Source: Candidatus Anammoxibacter sp. (GTDB lineage Bacteria > Planctomycetota > Brocadiia > Brocadiales > Anammoxibacteraceae). From it: DNA of 64,000 nucleotides. Below the pieces are notes generated by a model. That model saw only the letters and a list, made by a program, of their open reading frames with translations, did not search any database and had not been told where the DNA came from. This document shows, piece by piece, positions 54,520 through 62,819 of this stretch; position 1 is the first letter of the stretch, and the number at the start of each line of letters is the position of its first letter. Location: positions 1 to 64,000 of the forward strand of contig JAIQZQ010000112.1 of assembly GCA_021777105.1 (NCBI GenBank). Reading direction: 5' to 3'. Both the position numbers and the translations under genes were made by a program.

Positions 54520-55080
54520 TATATTTAAAACACCTCCAATAAAAAAATCACATACAATTAATTATTAAATTTTGTTAAAAATAGAGTAAAACTCTAATTT
54601 TTATATAAGCGCCGCGCATAAAAGCAGGCTAAGTCCGTCTATAAAACCCGCTTATCTTATAAATTTGCGTTTTCGCAACTGAAACTAATAGCTTCAATCT
54701 CTCTATATTTATTTTGAAAGGCGGCCCGGAACCGGCGTTTGATTTGGACAAAACGCTAAATTTCATGAGCCGGCGCGCAACATCCAAATCCAGACTCTAC
54801 ACTTATGCCGTTACTCTAATTTTGTTCACGGCAAAAATGAAATCAAGCATGAAAGAGGGAACAATTACAACACGGGCATAAGACGTTTCTATCCCGACAT
54901 CATTGTCCAATTACGCAATGGAGAGAGGTATTAATATCCGGTATGATAGCCTGATTTCATAAAAAAAATGCGCGACAATATCAAGAAAATATTGCCGCGA
55001 TAATTTATCAGAAAGCAGAGCGATAAACAGGTTAAATAAAAATGCCGGTAAACAAGCGCAGGATTTCAGGCTTTATTAAT
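54520..55080. other. Long gap inside the translation operon
   Basis: The 561 bp between rpsB and tsf are unusually long for this pair. On the plus strand an ATG-less open frame at 54743-54934 ends in a protein-like stretch (TGIRRFYPDIIVQLRNGERY), possibly a degraded insertion. A short dyad (CGCGACAATATC...GATATTGTCGCG-like: 54972-55000, CGCGACAATAT/ATATTGCCGCG) lies after rpsB and could act as an attenuating hairpin. No complete gene. Confidence 0.4.
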
Positions 55081-55788
55081 TTAATTGGCGCTTGCCGCGT
55101 TCTCAACAACTGATTTGCCTTCAATAACTGAATCAACAATCTTTTCAAGAAAAAACTTTATAGATCTGATAGCGTCGTCATTGCCCGGTATACAGAGATC
55201 CACTAAATCAGGGTCAGAATCCGTATCAGATAATGAAACCGTAGGTATTCCTAATTTATTGGCTTCCTGAACAGCGATATGCTCCTTTTTAGGGTCAACA
55301 ATCACAAGCACATCAGGCAAAGTGTTCATTTCACGCACGCCGTCAAGGTTCTTCTTAATCCTGCGTTTCTTTCTATTAAGCGACGAAAGCATCTTTTTGC
55401 TAAAACCTTCAGTGGAGCCTGATTCCTCTATTTGTTCCAGCTCTTCAAGATATTTTAAACTTTTGCGAATTGTGTTAAAATTGGTTAAAGTTCCGCCCAA
55501 CCATCTTTCATTTACATAAGCCATGCCGCATCTTTGAGCCTCTGTTTCGATTAATTTGCGAGCCTGCCATTTAGTGCCGACAAACAATATTTTTCCGCCG
55601 CCGCTTGTTAACTTCATCAAGAATTTACAAGCCGTCAACAAACCCCTTGCCGTCTCTTTTAAATCAATTATATGTATTTTATTTTTTTTAGCGTAAATAA
55701 AAGGCTTCATCTTTGGGTTCCAACGGCTGGCCCGGTGCCCAAAATGAAATCCTGCGTCGATAAACTCCTGTATGCTGGGTGTCGGCAA
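55081..55788 (-). CDS. rpsB: 30S ribosomal protein S2
   Basis: This is 235 residues from the TTG at 55788. AGGAG eight bases upstream supports this start over a TTG six codons earlier that has no site. Signatures: FIDAGFHFGHRASRWNPKMKP, IHIIDLKETARGL, LFVGTKWQARKLI, RWLGGTLTNFNTI and VIVDPKKEHIAVQEANKLGI. The HRASRWNPKM form is the strongest lineage hint in the window (Planctomycetota-like). First gene of the translation operon; promoter at 55989-56016. Confidence 0.97.
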   Translation of the reverse strand: MPTPSIQEFIDAGFHFGHRASRWNPKMKPFIYAKKNKIHIIDLKETARGLLTACKFLMKLTSGGGKILFVGTKWQARKLIETEAQRCGMAYVNERWLGGTLTNFNTIRKSLKYLEELEQIEESGSTEGFSKKMLSSLNRKKRRIKKNLDGVREMNTLPDVLVIVDPKKEHIAVQEANKLGIPTVSLSDTDSDPDLVDLCIPGNDDAIRSIKFFLEKIVDSVIEGKSVVENAASAN

Positions 55789-55988
55789 AATTATATCTCC
55801 TATCAATTAAAATAAAATTAAAAAATGTATACTATAATAATATATATTAACTAAATCATAAAGCCGCAATATCTATAAAATATTTTGATTTTTAGCGTCT
55901 GTTTAGTCAAAAATTATTATAAATAATTTAACTTTAAAGCTAAAAAACAGACTATACCATTGCTGCTACACAATTTACAGAAAGTTTA

Positions 55989-56016
55989 AATATATCAAAA
56001 TTTTTGAAAATGTCAA
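55989..56016 (-). promoter_or_regulatory. Probable promoter of the rpsB operon
   Basis: On the minus strand TTGACA (56016-56011), 16 bp, TATATT (55994-55989). It leaves an AT-rich leader of about 190 nt before rpsB, where S2 autoregulation occurs in other bacteria; I see no recognisable leader fold. The rest of 56017-56449 has no gene. Confidence 0.55.
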
Positions 56017-56449
56017 GATAAAGTATGGCTTTTTCCTATTGATTTTGCCTGTTTTTGATGTCTGAACAAAAACAACCACAAGTTTTTAAGGGCAATAATT
56101 ATAACATGCTCGTTATATTTTGTCACACAACCATCAAATTCGCCGCAAACATTGCCGCCGGCAAATTTTAGAAGCAAACATTTCTTTAGGGTCTGCGCGT
56201 ATTATTTTTTAGTTGAATACGCTCACATTTTTTGCTTTAATCGCTGAATTAACTTGCAGTCATATAACAGGTTAGAAAAATTGTTAGATTTTTTATTCCT
56301 TTACCCCGGTTGAATATTTATAGTTGAGCAGTTTGTTAACAGAGCCCTAAGCAGAAGCGCAGGCTAACGGCCTGAGGCTTTCCGCGTTTAATCATTGTTA
56401 TTCCTCAAAGGGGATAATTTCTTAATCACCTTTTATTCCTCATTAAACT

Positions 56450-57415
56450 ATGGATGAAAACAGTGTAAATTGTCCAAAACCAGACAATGATGTGATTCCA
56501 TTTATTCACTCGATGGATTTGGCGTTTTTTCAATGCGAGCCTTCAGACGCAGGAAAAATCACATTTATAAACAGAACCGGAGCATCAATTCTGGGTTACG
56601 ACACAATTGAAGAAGCGCTGGAAGCTCCATTGCGCGACCATTTTTTAGATCATAATGATTTTGAAATATGGTTAAAAAGCCATGAAAAAAATGCAAAACA
56701 GAAAGATTTTGAGACAATTTGCAAAAAAAAGAACTCAAAAATGCACACAATTGGCATTACCAGCAGTTTAGTCACAGACGCCGGCGGGCGTAAAGTTCGC
56801 ATTGACGGCTTTATAAACGATATTCATCTGACTAAAAAAGAGGAACTGGAAAAGGATGTAATCGCAAATATCAACAAAATCCTTGTTTCAAATATAAATA
56901 TGAAGGAGGTTGACCACCTTATTTGCGACCAACTTTATAAGATTATTGAATGGGACAGGGTTAGCATAGTGCTTATGGAGAACAAAGGCGATGTCGTGGT
57001 CGATTTCGTGATAATTAAGGACAAAAAACACAAAAGTGGATTGTCAAAAGCAATGCCGGAGCGCAGCCACTACCCATTGATCGGCAGCATCCTTGAAAAA
57101 GTGTCCCAATCCGGCAAACCGTATATCATACCGGATACCTCATTGTCAAAAACAGACACCGACAAAGTAATGGCAAAAGAAGGCATCAGGTCAAGGTTGG
57201 CATACCCATTGAAATATAAGGAAGAATTAATAGGCAGCATCAATTTCGGCTACTCTGAAGTAAACTATTATAACGAAGAGCATTGCAAATTGCTGGACAA
57301 GATAGGCCCGTTTCTGGCATTTGGCATTGAAAACTCAAAACTTTACCAACGCGCCACAAAAGCGGAAAAAGAGTATAAAGACTTGTCGCAAACGTTTGAC
57401 AGCCCATGGGGCTAA
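56450..57415 (+). CDS. PAS-GAF sensory protein without output domain
   Basis: This 321-residue cytoplasmic protein has a PAS domain at ~15-130 (FFQCEPSDAGKITFINRTGA, SILGYDTIEEALEAPLRDHF) and a GAF domain at ~140-305 (WDRVSIVLMENKGDVV, GKPYIIPDTSLSKT, IRSRLAYPLKYKEELIGSIN). It ends about 15 residues after the GAF, with no kinase, GGDEF or phosphatase domain. The TAA is followed by unrelated sequence, so it is not an obvious frameshift. It may act as a partner subunit, or be truncated. The ligand is unknown. Confidence 0.82.
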   Translation: MDENSVNCPKPDNDVIPFIHSMDLAFFQCEPSDAGKITFINRTGASILGYDTIEEALEAPLRDHFLDHNDFEIWLKSHEKNAKQKDFETICKKKNSKMHTIGITSSLVTDAGGRKVRIDGFINDIHLTKKEELEKDVIANINKILVSNINMKEVDHLICDQLYKIIEWDRVSIVLMENKGDVVVDFVIIKDKKHKSGLSKAMPERSHYPLIGSILEKVSQSGKPYIIPDTSLSKTDTDKVMAKEGIRSRLAYPLKYKEELIGSINFGYSEVNYYNEEHCKLLDKIGPFLAFGIENSKLYQRATKAEKEYKDLSQTFDSPWG

Positions 57416-57520
57416 TATAATACTTTCAGCCACTATTTAAAAGCCGATACAGCGCGCAAACGGCTCCTAAATAAACATTTGTTAGCATGTTCGCAACCTA
57501 ATTTCGCTACACTTAAAACC

Positions 57521-58321
57521 ATGAAAAATAAACCCATAGATAAAGATTTGCTGAAAAAATACGTGGACAATCCCGAATTTGTCGCAGGCATCTATAATTA
57601 TTGCGATAGATGGTGCGAGCGTTGCCGAGCTAAATCAAAATGCATGAATTACGCCGTCAGTGAAGAGCATCTTGAGGAAACGGAATTAGGCGACGTCAAC
57701 AACGAACTATTTTGGGAAAAAATGGACGAAACTTTTCAGGCCACGATTGACCTGATTTACGAAGTGGCTGAAAACGAAGGCCTTAACCTTGATTTAGAGG
57801 ATGATGAAACTACCCAAAAACTAGATAAAGAAAGATTCGAGATAGCAGAAAACCACGCGTGCTCCCGCCTTGCAAAAGACTACGGCCGGATTGTAGACGA
57901 CTGGTTTGACTCCACACAGGATCAGTTTCAGGAAAAAATAGAAGAGTTACACCTTAAAACCAGGCTTGAGCTGCCCGGCGTCGACCCCATTGCCGAAGCC
58001 GGCGCATTTGACGATGTAATGGAAATCATCAAATGGTACCAATACCAAATTTATGTTAAACTTATGCGGGCCGTCACAAGCATACAGCATGAAATGGAAG
58101 ATCCCGATGATGAATACCCCAAAGATTCAGATGGTTCCGCAAAAGTCGCGCTCATAGCCATTGACCGCTCGATTTATGCCTGGGGAGAGCTGCGCAACCT
58201 CATGCCGGATCAGGCGGACAACATTATTGACATACTTGTGCAACTTGGCAAACTCCGCGATCTTACGGAAAAAACCTTTCCAAACGCCCGCTCGTTTATT
58301 AGACCCGGGCTGGATTTATAA
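57521..58321 (+). CDS. Hypothetical protein with N-terminal four-Cys cluster
   Basis: This is 266 residues from the ATG at 57521 (MKNKPIDKDLLKKYVDN); the frame opens 14 codons earlier without a site. Near residue 30 lies C-x3-C-x2-C-x5-C (YCDRWCERCRAKSKCMNY), which could bind Zn or an Fe-S cluster. The rest is acidic and helical with YGRIVDDWFDS, IKWYQYQIYVKLMRA and SIYAWGELRN. I do not recognise a named family. It lies between the PAS-GAF gene and a solute-binding protein on the same strand. Confidence 0.75.
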   Translation: MKNKPIDKDLLKKYVDNPEFVAGIYNYCDRWCERCRAKSKCMNYAVSEEHLEETELGDVNNELFWEKMDETFQATIDLIYEVAENEGLNLDLEDDETTQKLDKERFEIAENHACSRLAKDYGRIVDDWFDSTQDQFQEKIEELHLKTRLELPGVDPIAEAGAFDDVMEIIKWYQYQIYVKLMRAVTSIQHEMEDPDDEYPKDSDGSAKVALIAIDRSIYAWGELRNLMPDQADNIIDILVQLGKLRDLTEKTFPNARSFIRPGLDL

Positions 58322-58335
58322 TTAAAAGCCATGAC

Positions 58336-59136
58336 ATGAAATATTGCCGGCAATCCACATCAAATTCAAACCAAAAAAGAGCTGCGCTTAACTTTAAAAA
58401 CAAACTCCGCGCAGCCCTATCCATAATCTTCATAATCTGCTCTTTTATAAATACAATAGACGCCGGCGAGCTGTTTAAGGTCGTATCCGACACATACCCT
58501 CCATATGAGTATCAAAATGAAAACAAAATAGTTGGAATGGACGTAGAAATCCTGCAAAAAGCCGCCCAACTTGCAGAAATAGAGATAGACATCGAATTTT
58601 ACCCATGGAAACGCGCAATGGTTATGGCAAAGGCCGGCAAAGCCGACGGCATCTTCAGCCTGGCGCATTCAAAAGAGAGGGAAATGTTTTTCTATTTCCC
58701 AGCCCCCCCCCTGTCCATCGGCAAAAAGCGCATATTCTCAAACAACAATTTTGCCGGAGATATAGCAAAACCTGAAGATTTAAAAGGCCATACAGTAGGA
58801 GTTGTAAGAGGCAACACATACGGCGAACAATTTGACAAAAACAACAATTTTAAAAGGGATCAATCAAAAAACCAGGAACAACTCCTTTTGAAACTTGAAA
58901 AAGGCAGATATGACCTTGCCGTTGAAAATGAGATTGTCGCCGCCTATATTATCAAAAAGAACAATATTAAAGGCCTGCGTCCTTTAACATACGTTGCCGC
59001 CGAAGCAAAATATTACCTCGGCGTGTCAAAAAAATCAAAACGCGCAAAAGAGCTGCTAACCAAGATCTCAACCGCCCTGGCCCACATGAAAGAGACAGGC
59101 GCCCTTGAAACCATCCGCGCAAAATACAAGAAATAA
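58336..59136 (+). CDS. Periplasmic solute-binding protein, family 3
   Basis: This 266-residue protein has a basic N-terminus and hydrophobic core (LRAALSIIFIICSFINTIDA) acting as signal peptide, then the type II binding fold: FKVVSDTYPPYEYQNENKIVG, MDVEILQKAAQLAEIEIDI, DGIFSLAHSKEREMFF, GHTVGVVRGNTYGEQF and ALETIRAKYKK. These resemble amino-acid-type binding proteins. There are no permease or ATPase genes nearby, so it may feed a distant transporter or a sensor. It is 14 bp after the preceding gene. Confidence 0.85.
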   Translation: MKYCRQSTSNSNQKRAALNFKNKLRAALSIIFIICSFINTIDAGELFKVVSDTYPPYEYQNENKIVGMDVEILQKAAQLAEIEIDIEFYPWKRAMVMAKAGKADGIFSLAHSKEREMFFYFPAPPLSIGKKRIFSNNNFAGDIAKPEDLKGHTVGVVRGNTYGEQFDKNNNFKRDQSKNQEQLLLKLEKGRYDLAVENEIVAAYIIKKNNIKGLRPLTYVAAEAKYYLGVSKKSKRAKELLTKISTALAHMKETGALETIRAKYKK

Positions 59137-59173
59137 GCAAACCTTGCCAACAACTCAATTTTTTAAACAAATC

Positions 59174-59650
59174 TCAAATTTTGTTAACAACATACGCAGT
59201 GATAAAAATTGTGACAACCCCAAGAATCAGAATCACCAAATTTAGAGCCATTGACATTCCGTGTATCTTCATAAAACGTTTGCGCACAACCTCTTTCAAA
59301 TCCACATTTTCAGTCGCCCGCATCTCTGCCTTAATTAACTTCGCCTTGCCGCCAACAACGATGCCCGTAAAATAGACGCCCACAATCATTGCAGCCAAAA
59401 GCGCAATGCGTATTCCCACCCCTGCGGCTCCGGCTCTTGCCGAGTATAAAAGCGACCCCAAAGCAACAGGGCCGCAAATATAGCCGATCATCCAGTATTT
59501 CGGGAATATGTCCCCAACCACATTGCCAGCCGTCTCTCTGTCAAGAACCTTAAATATGCTCGGCGCGCCAAAAAACGAAAAAAATATAATACTGCCAACC
59601 CATATAACCATGGACATCAAATATAAAAATCTGGCAAACGAAATAAGCAT
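59174..59650 (-). CDS. DUF4149 membrane protein
   Basis: This 158-residue protein has four hydrophobic helices (FLYLMSMVIWVGSIIFFSFF, YWMIGYICGPVALGSLLY, LLAAMIVGVYFTGIVVG, ALNLVILILGVVTIFI). The pattern W-x-G-x-x-F-F-x-F/G-A-P-x-I-F and KIHG-x-S-x-x-x-N matches DUF4149/TMEM205-like proteins of unknown function. AGGAGGGT precedes the ATG. Convergent with the solute-binding protein gene. Confidence 0.85.
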   Translation of the reverse strand: MLISFARFLYLMSMVIWVGSIIFFSFFGAPSIFKVLDRETAGNVVGDIFPKYWMIGYICGPVALGSLLYSARAGAAGVGIRIALLAAMIVGVYFTGIVVGGKAKLIKAEMRATENVDLKEVVRKRFMKIHGMSMALNLVILILGVVTIFITAYVVNKI

Positions 59651-59770
59651 GCGACCCTCCTGATATTTAAAATAACGTAAATTTTAGCTTTTAATATTAA
59701 GCATTAGAGTAAGTCAGTATATCACGGCTTAAAGCCCTAACAAAAATAAATCCATAGATTTTGAAAGCTT

Positions 59771-59799
59771 TTGACATAAATTATTAAACATGGTATAAG
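59771..59799 (+). promoter_or_regulatory. Sigma-70-type promoter of the small Cys protein gene
   Basis: TTGACA (59771-59776), 17 bp, TATAAG (59794-59799). It leaves a leader of about 110 nt before the ATG at 59918. Confidence 0.6.
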
Positions 59800-59917
59800 A
59801 AACGTCCATATTAATTAAATGAATTAAACGATTTATGATACCGGAGTATTTGGTAGCGCCGCATAATAATAGTTATGTAAAATATTTGCGAGATTTAATT
59901 TAAGTTATAAACTAAAA

Positions 59918-60247
59918 ATGAAAAAACCAAAAATTGAAACAGTTTGCTCTACATGCTGCTGGTGTGATAAAAGGATTGGAGAAAATCAGGAAGTCTTGTG
60001 TTTAGGCAGCAAGAAACGGCCGGGCATTGACCTCTCCAAATATGAAGGCGACATCATGCAGGTAACCATGGCAACCATTGACAAAACGTTATGGGCCATA
60101 ATCCCCACGGCAGAGTCCGACGCCCGAAAAGAAGGCAAGGATATACTGTTTACTCTATGTTCAGATGAATGCGGTATTGAATTGAAAGAAGCGCTTAATC
60201 AAGATGAAAAACTAGGCGACATCATCTTTAATCACAAATTAAACTGA
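59918..60247 (+). CDS. Small Cys-rich hypothetical protein
   Basis: This 109-residue protein has an N-terminal cluster CSTCCWCDKRI and a C-terminal FTLCSDECGIELKEAL, which together could hold a zinc ion in a treble-clef-like fold. The middle contains TMATIDKTLWAIIPTAESDA. No Shine-Dalgarno site is evident. Neighbours give no role. Not recognised. Confidence 0.7.
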   Translation: MKKPKIETVCSTCCWCDKRIGENQEVLCLGSKKRPGIDLSKYEGDIMQVTMATIDKTLWAIIPTAESDARKEGKDILFTLCSDECGIELKEALNQDEKLGDIIFNHKLN

Positions 60248-60374
60248 ACTGCTTATAGTTCCCAACTGCCAAACGTCCGCAGAATAAAGCTTCCAGCTTT
60301 TGCGCCCTGCACACTCCGCGCCTTGCTATTTGCGTTTTTTAACCTATTTAATCCAAATAAATCGCCTGGCAAGG

Positions 60375-60426
60375 GCAAATTATCCGGATATATTGCTTGA
60401 CAAAGGCAAATTATCCGAATATATTA
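60375..60426 (+). promoter_or_regulatory. Promoter overlapped by a direct repeat, near-leaderless
   Basis: GCAAATTATCCGGATATATTG (21 bp at 60375-60395) recurs at 60406-60426 with one main change, 31 bp apart, about three helical turns. The second copy lies inside TTGACA (60397-60402) -17 bp- TATATT (60420-60425). Transcription would start about 60432, only a few bases before the ATG at 60435. Confidence 0.6.
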
Positions 60427-60434
60427 CCCTCATA

Positions 60435-61583
60435 ATGGAAATTATCAACAGGATATTCAAGCTAAATTTACCCCCTGGACGGTCTGCCTTTATATGGGGG
60501 CCTCGAAAAGTGGGGAAAAGTTACTGGATTGCGCAAAACCTCCCTCAAGTGAAGCTAATCGACCTGTTAAAGACGGATGTATTCGCCGATTATGTTAGCC
60601 GCCCCGCATTACTTAGAGAAAGATACCAAAACCATCAAGGACTTATTGTTATTGACGAAATTCAAAAAATTCCCGCACTGCTGGATGAAGTCCACTGGTT
60701 AATTGAGAATAATGGGCCCTCTTTTCTTATGACCGGGTCCAGCGCCAGGAAACTACGCCGGGGCCACGCAAATTTATTGGCCGGGCGAGCCTGGAAAAGA
60801 ACGATGACGCCTCTTACATTTCCAGAGGTTGATACGTTTGATTTAGAACGTATCATGACAACAGGGCTGTTGCCGCCCCACTACCTGTCGCCTGAACCAC
60901 GGGAAGATATACGCGCTTATGTTGGCGATTACCTCAAGGAAGAAATTGCCGCGGAAGCAGCCACGAAAAATATACCGGCTTTTACCGAATTTTTAAGGGT
61001 AGCGGCCATCACTTCCGGTGAATTGATAAATTATGTAAATATTGCCCGCGAAACAGGAGTCTCACATAAAGTAGTCAGAACCTATTTTGAAATCCTGGAA
61101 GACACATACCTTGGGTTTCGTATACCTCCATGGAAAAAGTCCCAAAATCGGCGTATGATTATGACTGAGAAGTTTTATCTTTTTGACATAGGAGTGACCA
61201 ATTATTTAGCGCGCCGAAAGCCTCAATTGGGAAGCGCGGAGTTCGGCAGCTCTTTTGAGCAATGTATCCTGTTTGAGCTTAAAGCATACCAGGCGTATAG
61301 AAATCCCGAGCTTCAAATAACGTTTTGGCGAACAAGCACGGGAAGGGAAGTAGATTTTATCGTTGGCGACAAGCTGCTTGCAATAGAGATTAAAAGCTCT
61401 TCGCGAATTCATAAAAACAGTATAGGCCCGCTTTTAGACCTTTTAGAAGACGGCCCGGTAAAGAAATGCTGTGTTGTTTGTTTGGAAAATGAGCCACGTT
61501 GGATTCATCCGGATATTGAAGTACTTCCCTGGAGGATTTTTCTAGAACGTTTATGGAACGGCGAATTCTCGCTGGATTATTAG
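60435..61583 (+). CDS. AAA-type ATPase with DUF4143 C-terminus (second member)
   Basis: This is 382 residues from the ATG at 60435; a longer frame from 60300 would read through the promoter repeats. The family-typical start MEIINRIFKLNLP leads to Walker A GPRKVGKS, Walker B GLIVIDEIQKIP, sensor LMTGSSARKL, and in the DUF4143 part GREVDFIVGDKLLAIEIKSS with PD-(D/E)xK-like spacing. It is clearly diverged from the copy at 29504. The role is not established; the strong promoter suggests independent expression. Confidence 0.88.
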   Translation: MEIINRIFKLNLPPGRSAFIWGPRKVGKSYWIAQNLPQVKLIDLLKTDVFADYVSRPALLRERYQNHQGLIVIDEIQKIPALLDEVHWLIENNGPSFLMTGSSARKLRRGHANLLAGRAWKRTMTPLTFPEVDTFDLERIMTTGLLPPHYLSPEPREDIRAYVGDYLKEEIAAEAATKNIPAFTEFLRVAAITSGELINYVNIARETGVSHKVVRTYFEILEDTYLGFRIPPWKKSQNRRMIMTEKFYLFDIGVTNYLARRKPQLGSAEFGSSFEQCILFELKAYQAYRNPELQITFWRTSTGREVDFIVGDKLLAIEIKSSSRIHKNSIGPLLDLLEDGPVKKCCVVCLENEPRWIHPDIEVLPWRIFLERLWNGEFSLDY

Positions 61584-62059
61584 CAATACCCCACCCCAAA
61601 CGTAGCGTTTATCACAAATTCTCCTTTAATTGTTTTTTTCAACTCTTCAATAATCTTGTCTTTTTCTTTCAACTCTATAGCTTGCTCTTTTAACGCCACA
61701 TCCTTTCTTTCAATTTCACGTTCTTTATTTTGCAACTCTTCCAGAATTTCGTCCTCTATATTCATTGTCTTTAGCGCTTTCGGTTCAGCTATTGCCCGTT
61801 GCAATCGAATTACAACAAGCCGGTACTTTTCAGGAAAATCTTCTTCCCTTACATTCAAAATATGATTATCGCCGGCTATGTTTTCCTGATCAAACACGCT
61901 TAACAATATTTCCAGATCGTTTTGACGTTTTCTATGTAATTTAGGTATTTGTATCACGAAACTGTCATGTGCCAAACTTTCAATGAACTCCTCTCTCGCA
62001 TTAATATCTATCAAATAACAAAAACAAAAGCGAAAGATTCCGCAACTGGCAAGCGCCAC
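61580..62059 (-). pseudogene. N-terminally truncated coiled-coil protein, possibly Rpn-type nuclease remnant
   Basis: This 159-codon frame starts with an atypical Cys-rich stretch (ASCGIFRFCFCYLI), then reads EFIESLAHDSFVIQIPKLH, LEILLSVFDQEN, YRLVVIRLQRAIAEP and a C-terminal coiled coil of alternating Glu/Lys (LQNKEREIERKD, KEKDKIIEELKK). The layout fits the end of a PD-(D/E)xK/Rpn-family recombination-promoting nuclease whose catalytic N-terminus is missing. Family assignment is tentative. It overlaps the end of the DUF4143 gene by four bases. Confidence 0.45.
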
Positions 62060-62181
62060 CCAGTTTCCAGTTACGCTCTTACTTCGATATTCTACATTCT
62101 CTTTTGATTTTGCTCTCTACCCGTATTTTATGCTGAAATCCCAACCCTACGCGTTTTGCGCTTCCACCCAGAGCCAAAACA

Positions 62182-62218
62182 TTTGCGTAACACATTTAAC
62201 CCCAATATGTTACGCAAA
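62182..62218. promoter_or_regulatory. Perfect 11-bp inverted repeat
   Basis: TTTGCGTAACA (62182-62192) faces TGTTACGCAAA (62208-62218) with a 15-bp loop. There is no T-run, so an operator or cruciform is more likely than a terminator. It lies 600 bp upstream of the AraC-type gene. Confidence 0.45.
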
Positions 62219-62570
62219 ACACACATATCATCCACACTGCCGCCACTACACAATCGACAAACAACCATTACAATTGTAGTGTAAAAAATAAATTTTCATA
62301 ACCCCAAAATGCCTAAATTTGCAATTTTACGCTATCTGCGAAAGAGCGCCGCATTTCAGATATTTTAGCCCCCTTACAAATTTTACAAATTGCAGTTTGG
62401 ATGACAATTTAAAATATCTAATATAAAACCAGCCTCTATTTATTACAAATCCGTCTTAAAGCGCGCTTTGCAAGCTTAAAACAGGATATTAATTAATATT
62501 TTTATAGCTATTATACCGAACCGAAAAAAGCGCTAATTTTATAAACCCCCAAAAGGCGCCACATATTTGC

Positions 62571-62608
62571 TTACACGAGTGTAGTGGTATGCCCTTACAC
62601 GCGTGTAA
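62571..62608. promoter_or_regulatory. Tandem palindromic operator-like sites
   Basis: TTACACGAGTGTAG (62571-62584) and the perfect palindrome TTACACGCGTGTAA (62595-62608) are 24 bp apart. A related element, TTACAATTGTAGTGTAA, lies at 62268-62284, and ACATATATGT-type dyads follow at about 62669 and 62693. The spacing and repetition suggest cooperative binding upstream of the AraC-type gene. Confidence 0.5.
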
Positions 62609-62819
62609 TGGTTTTTACTTATAGCCATGTCAGCAAAATCCATTACCCAGCCATAGGGCTTTGCACTACATATATGTCGTACCATTTCTAGAGCATATAT
62701 GTTACTTGATATTTTCTCTATTTTTACTATAATCCTTGTTCAATTCCTTTGTTTTGAGCCGGTCGTCATTATATCGGCCAATAATTTCTTTAAACAGACC
62801 GTGGGTATAGGTTGATTAA

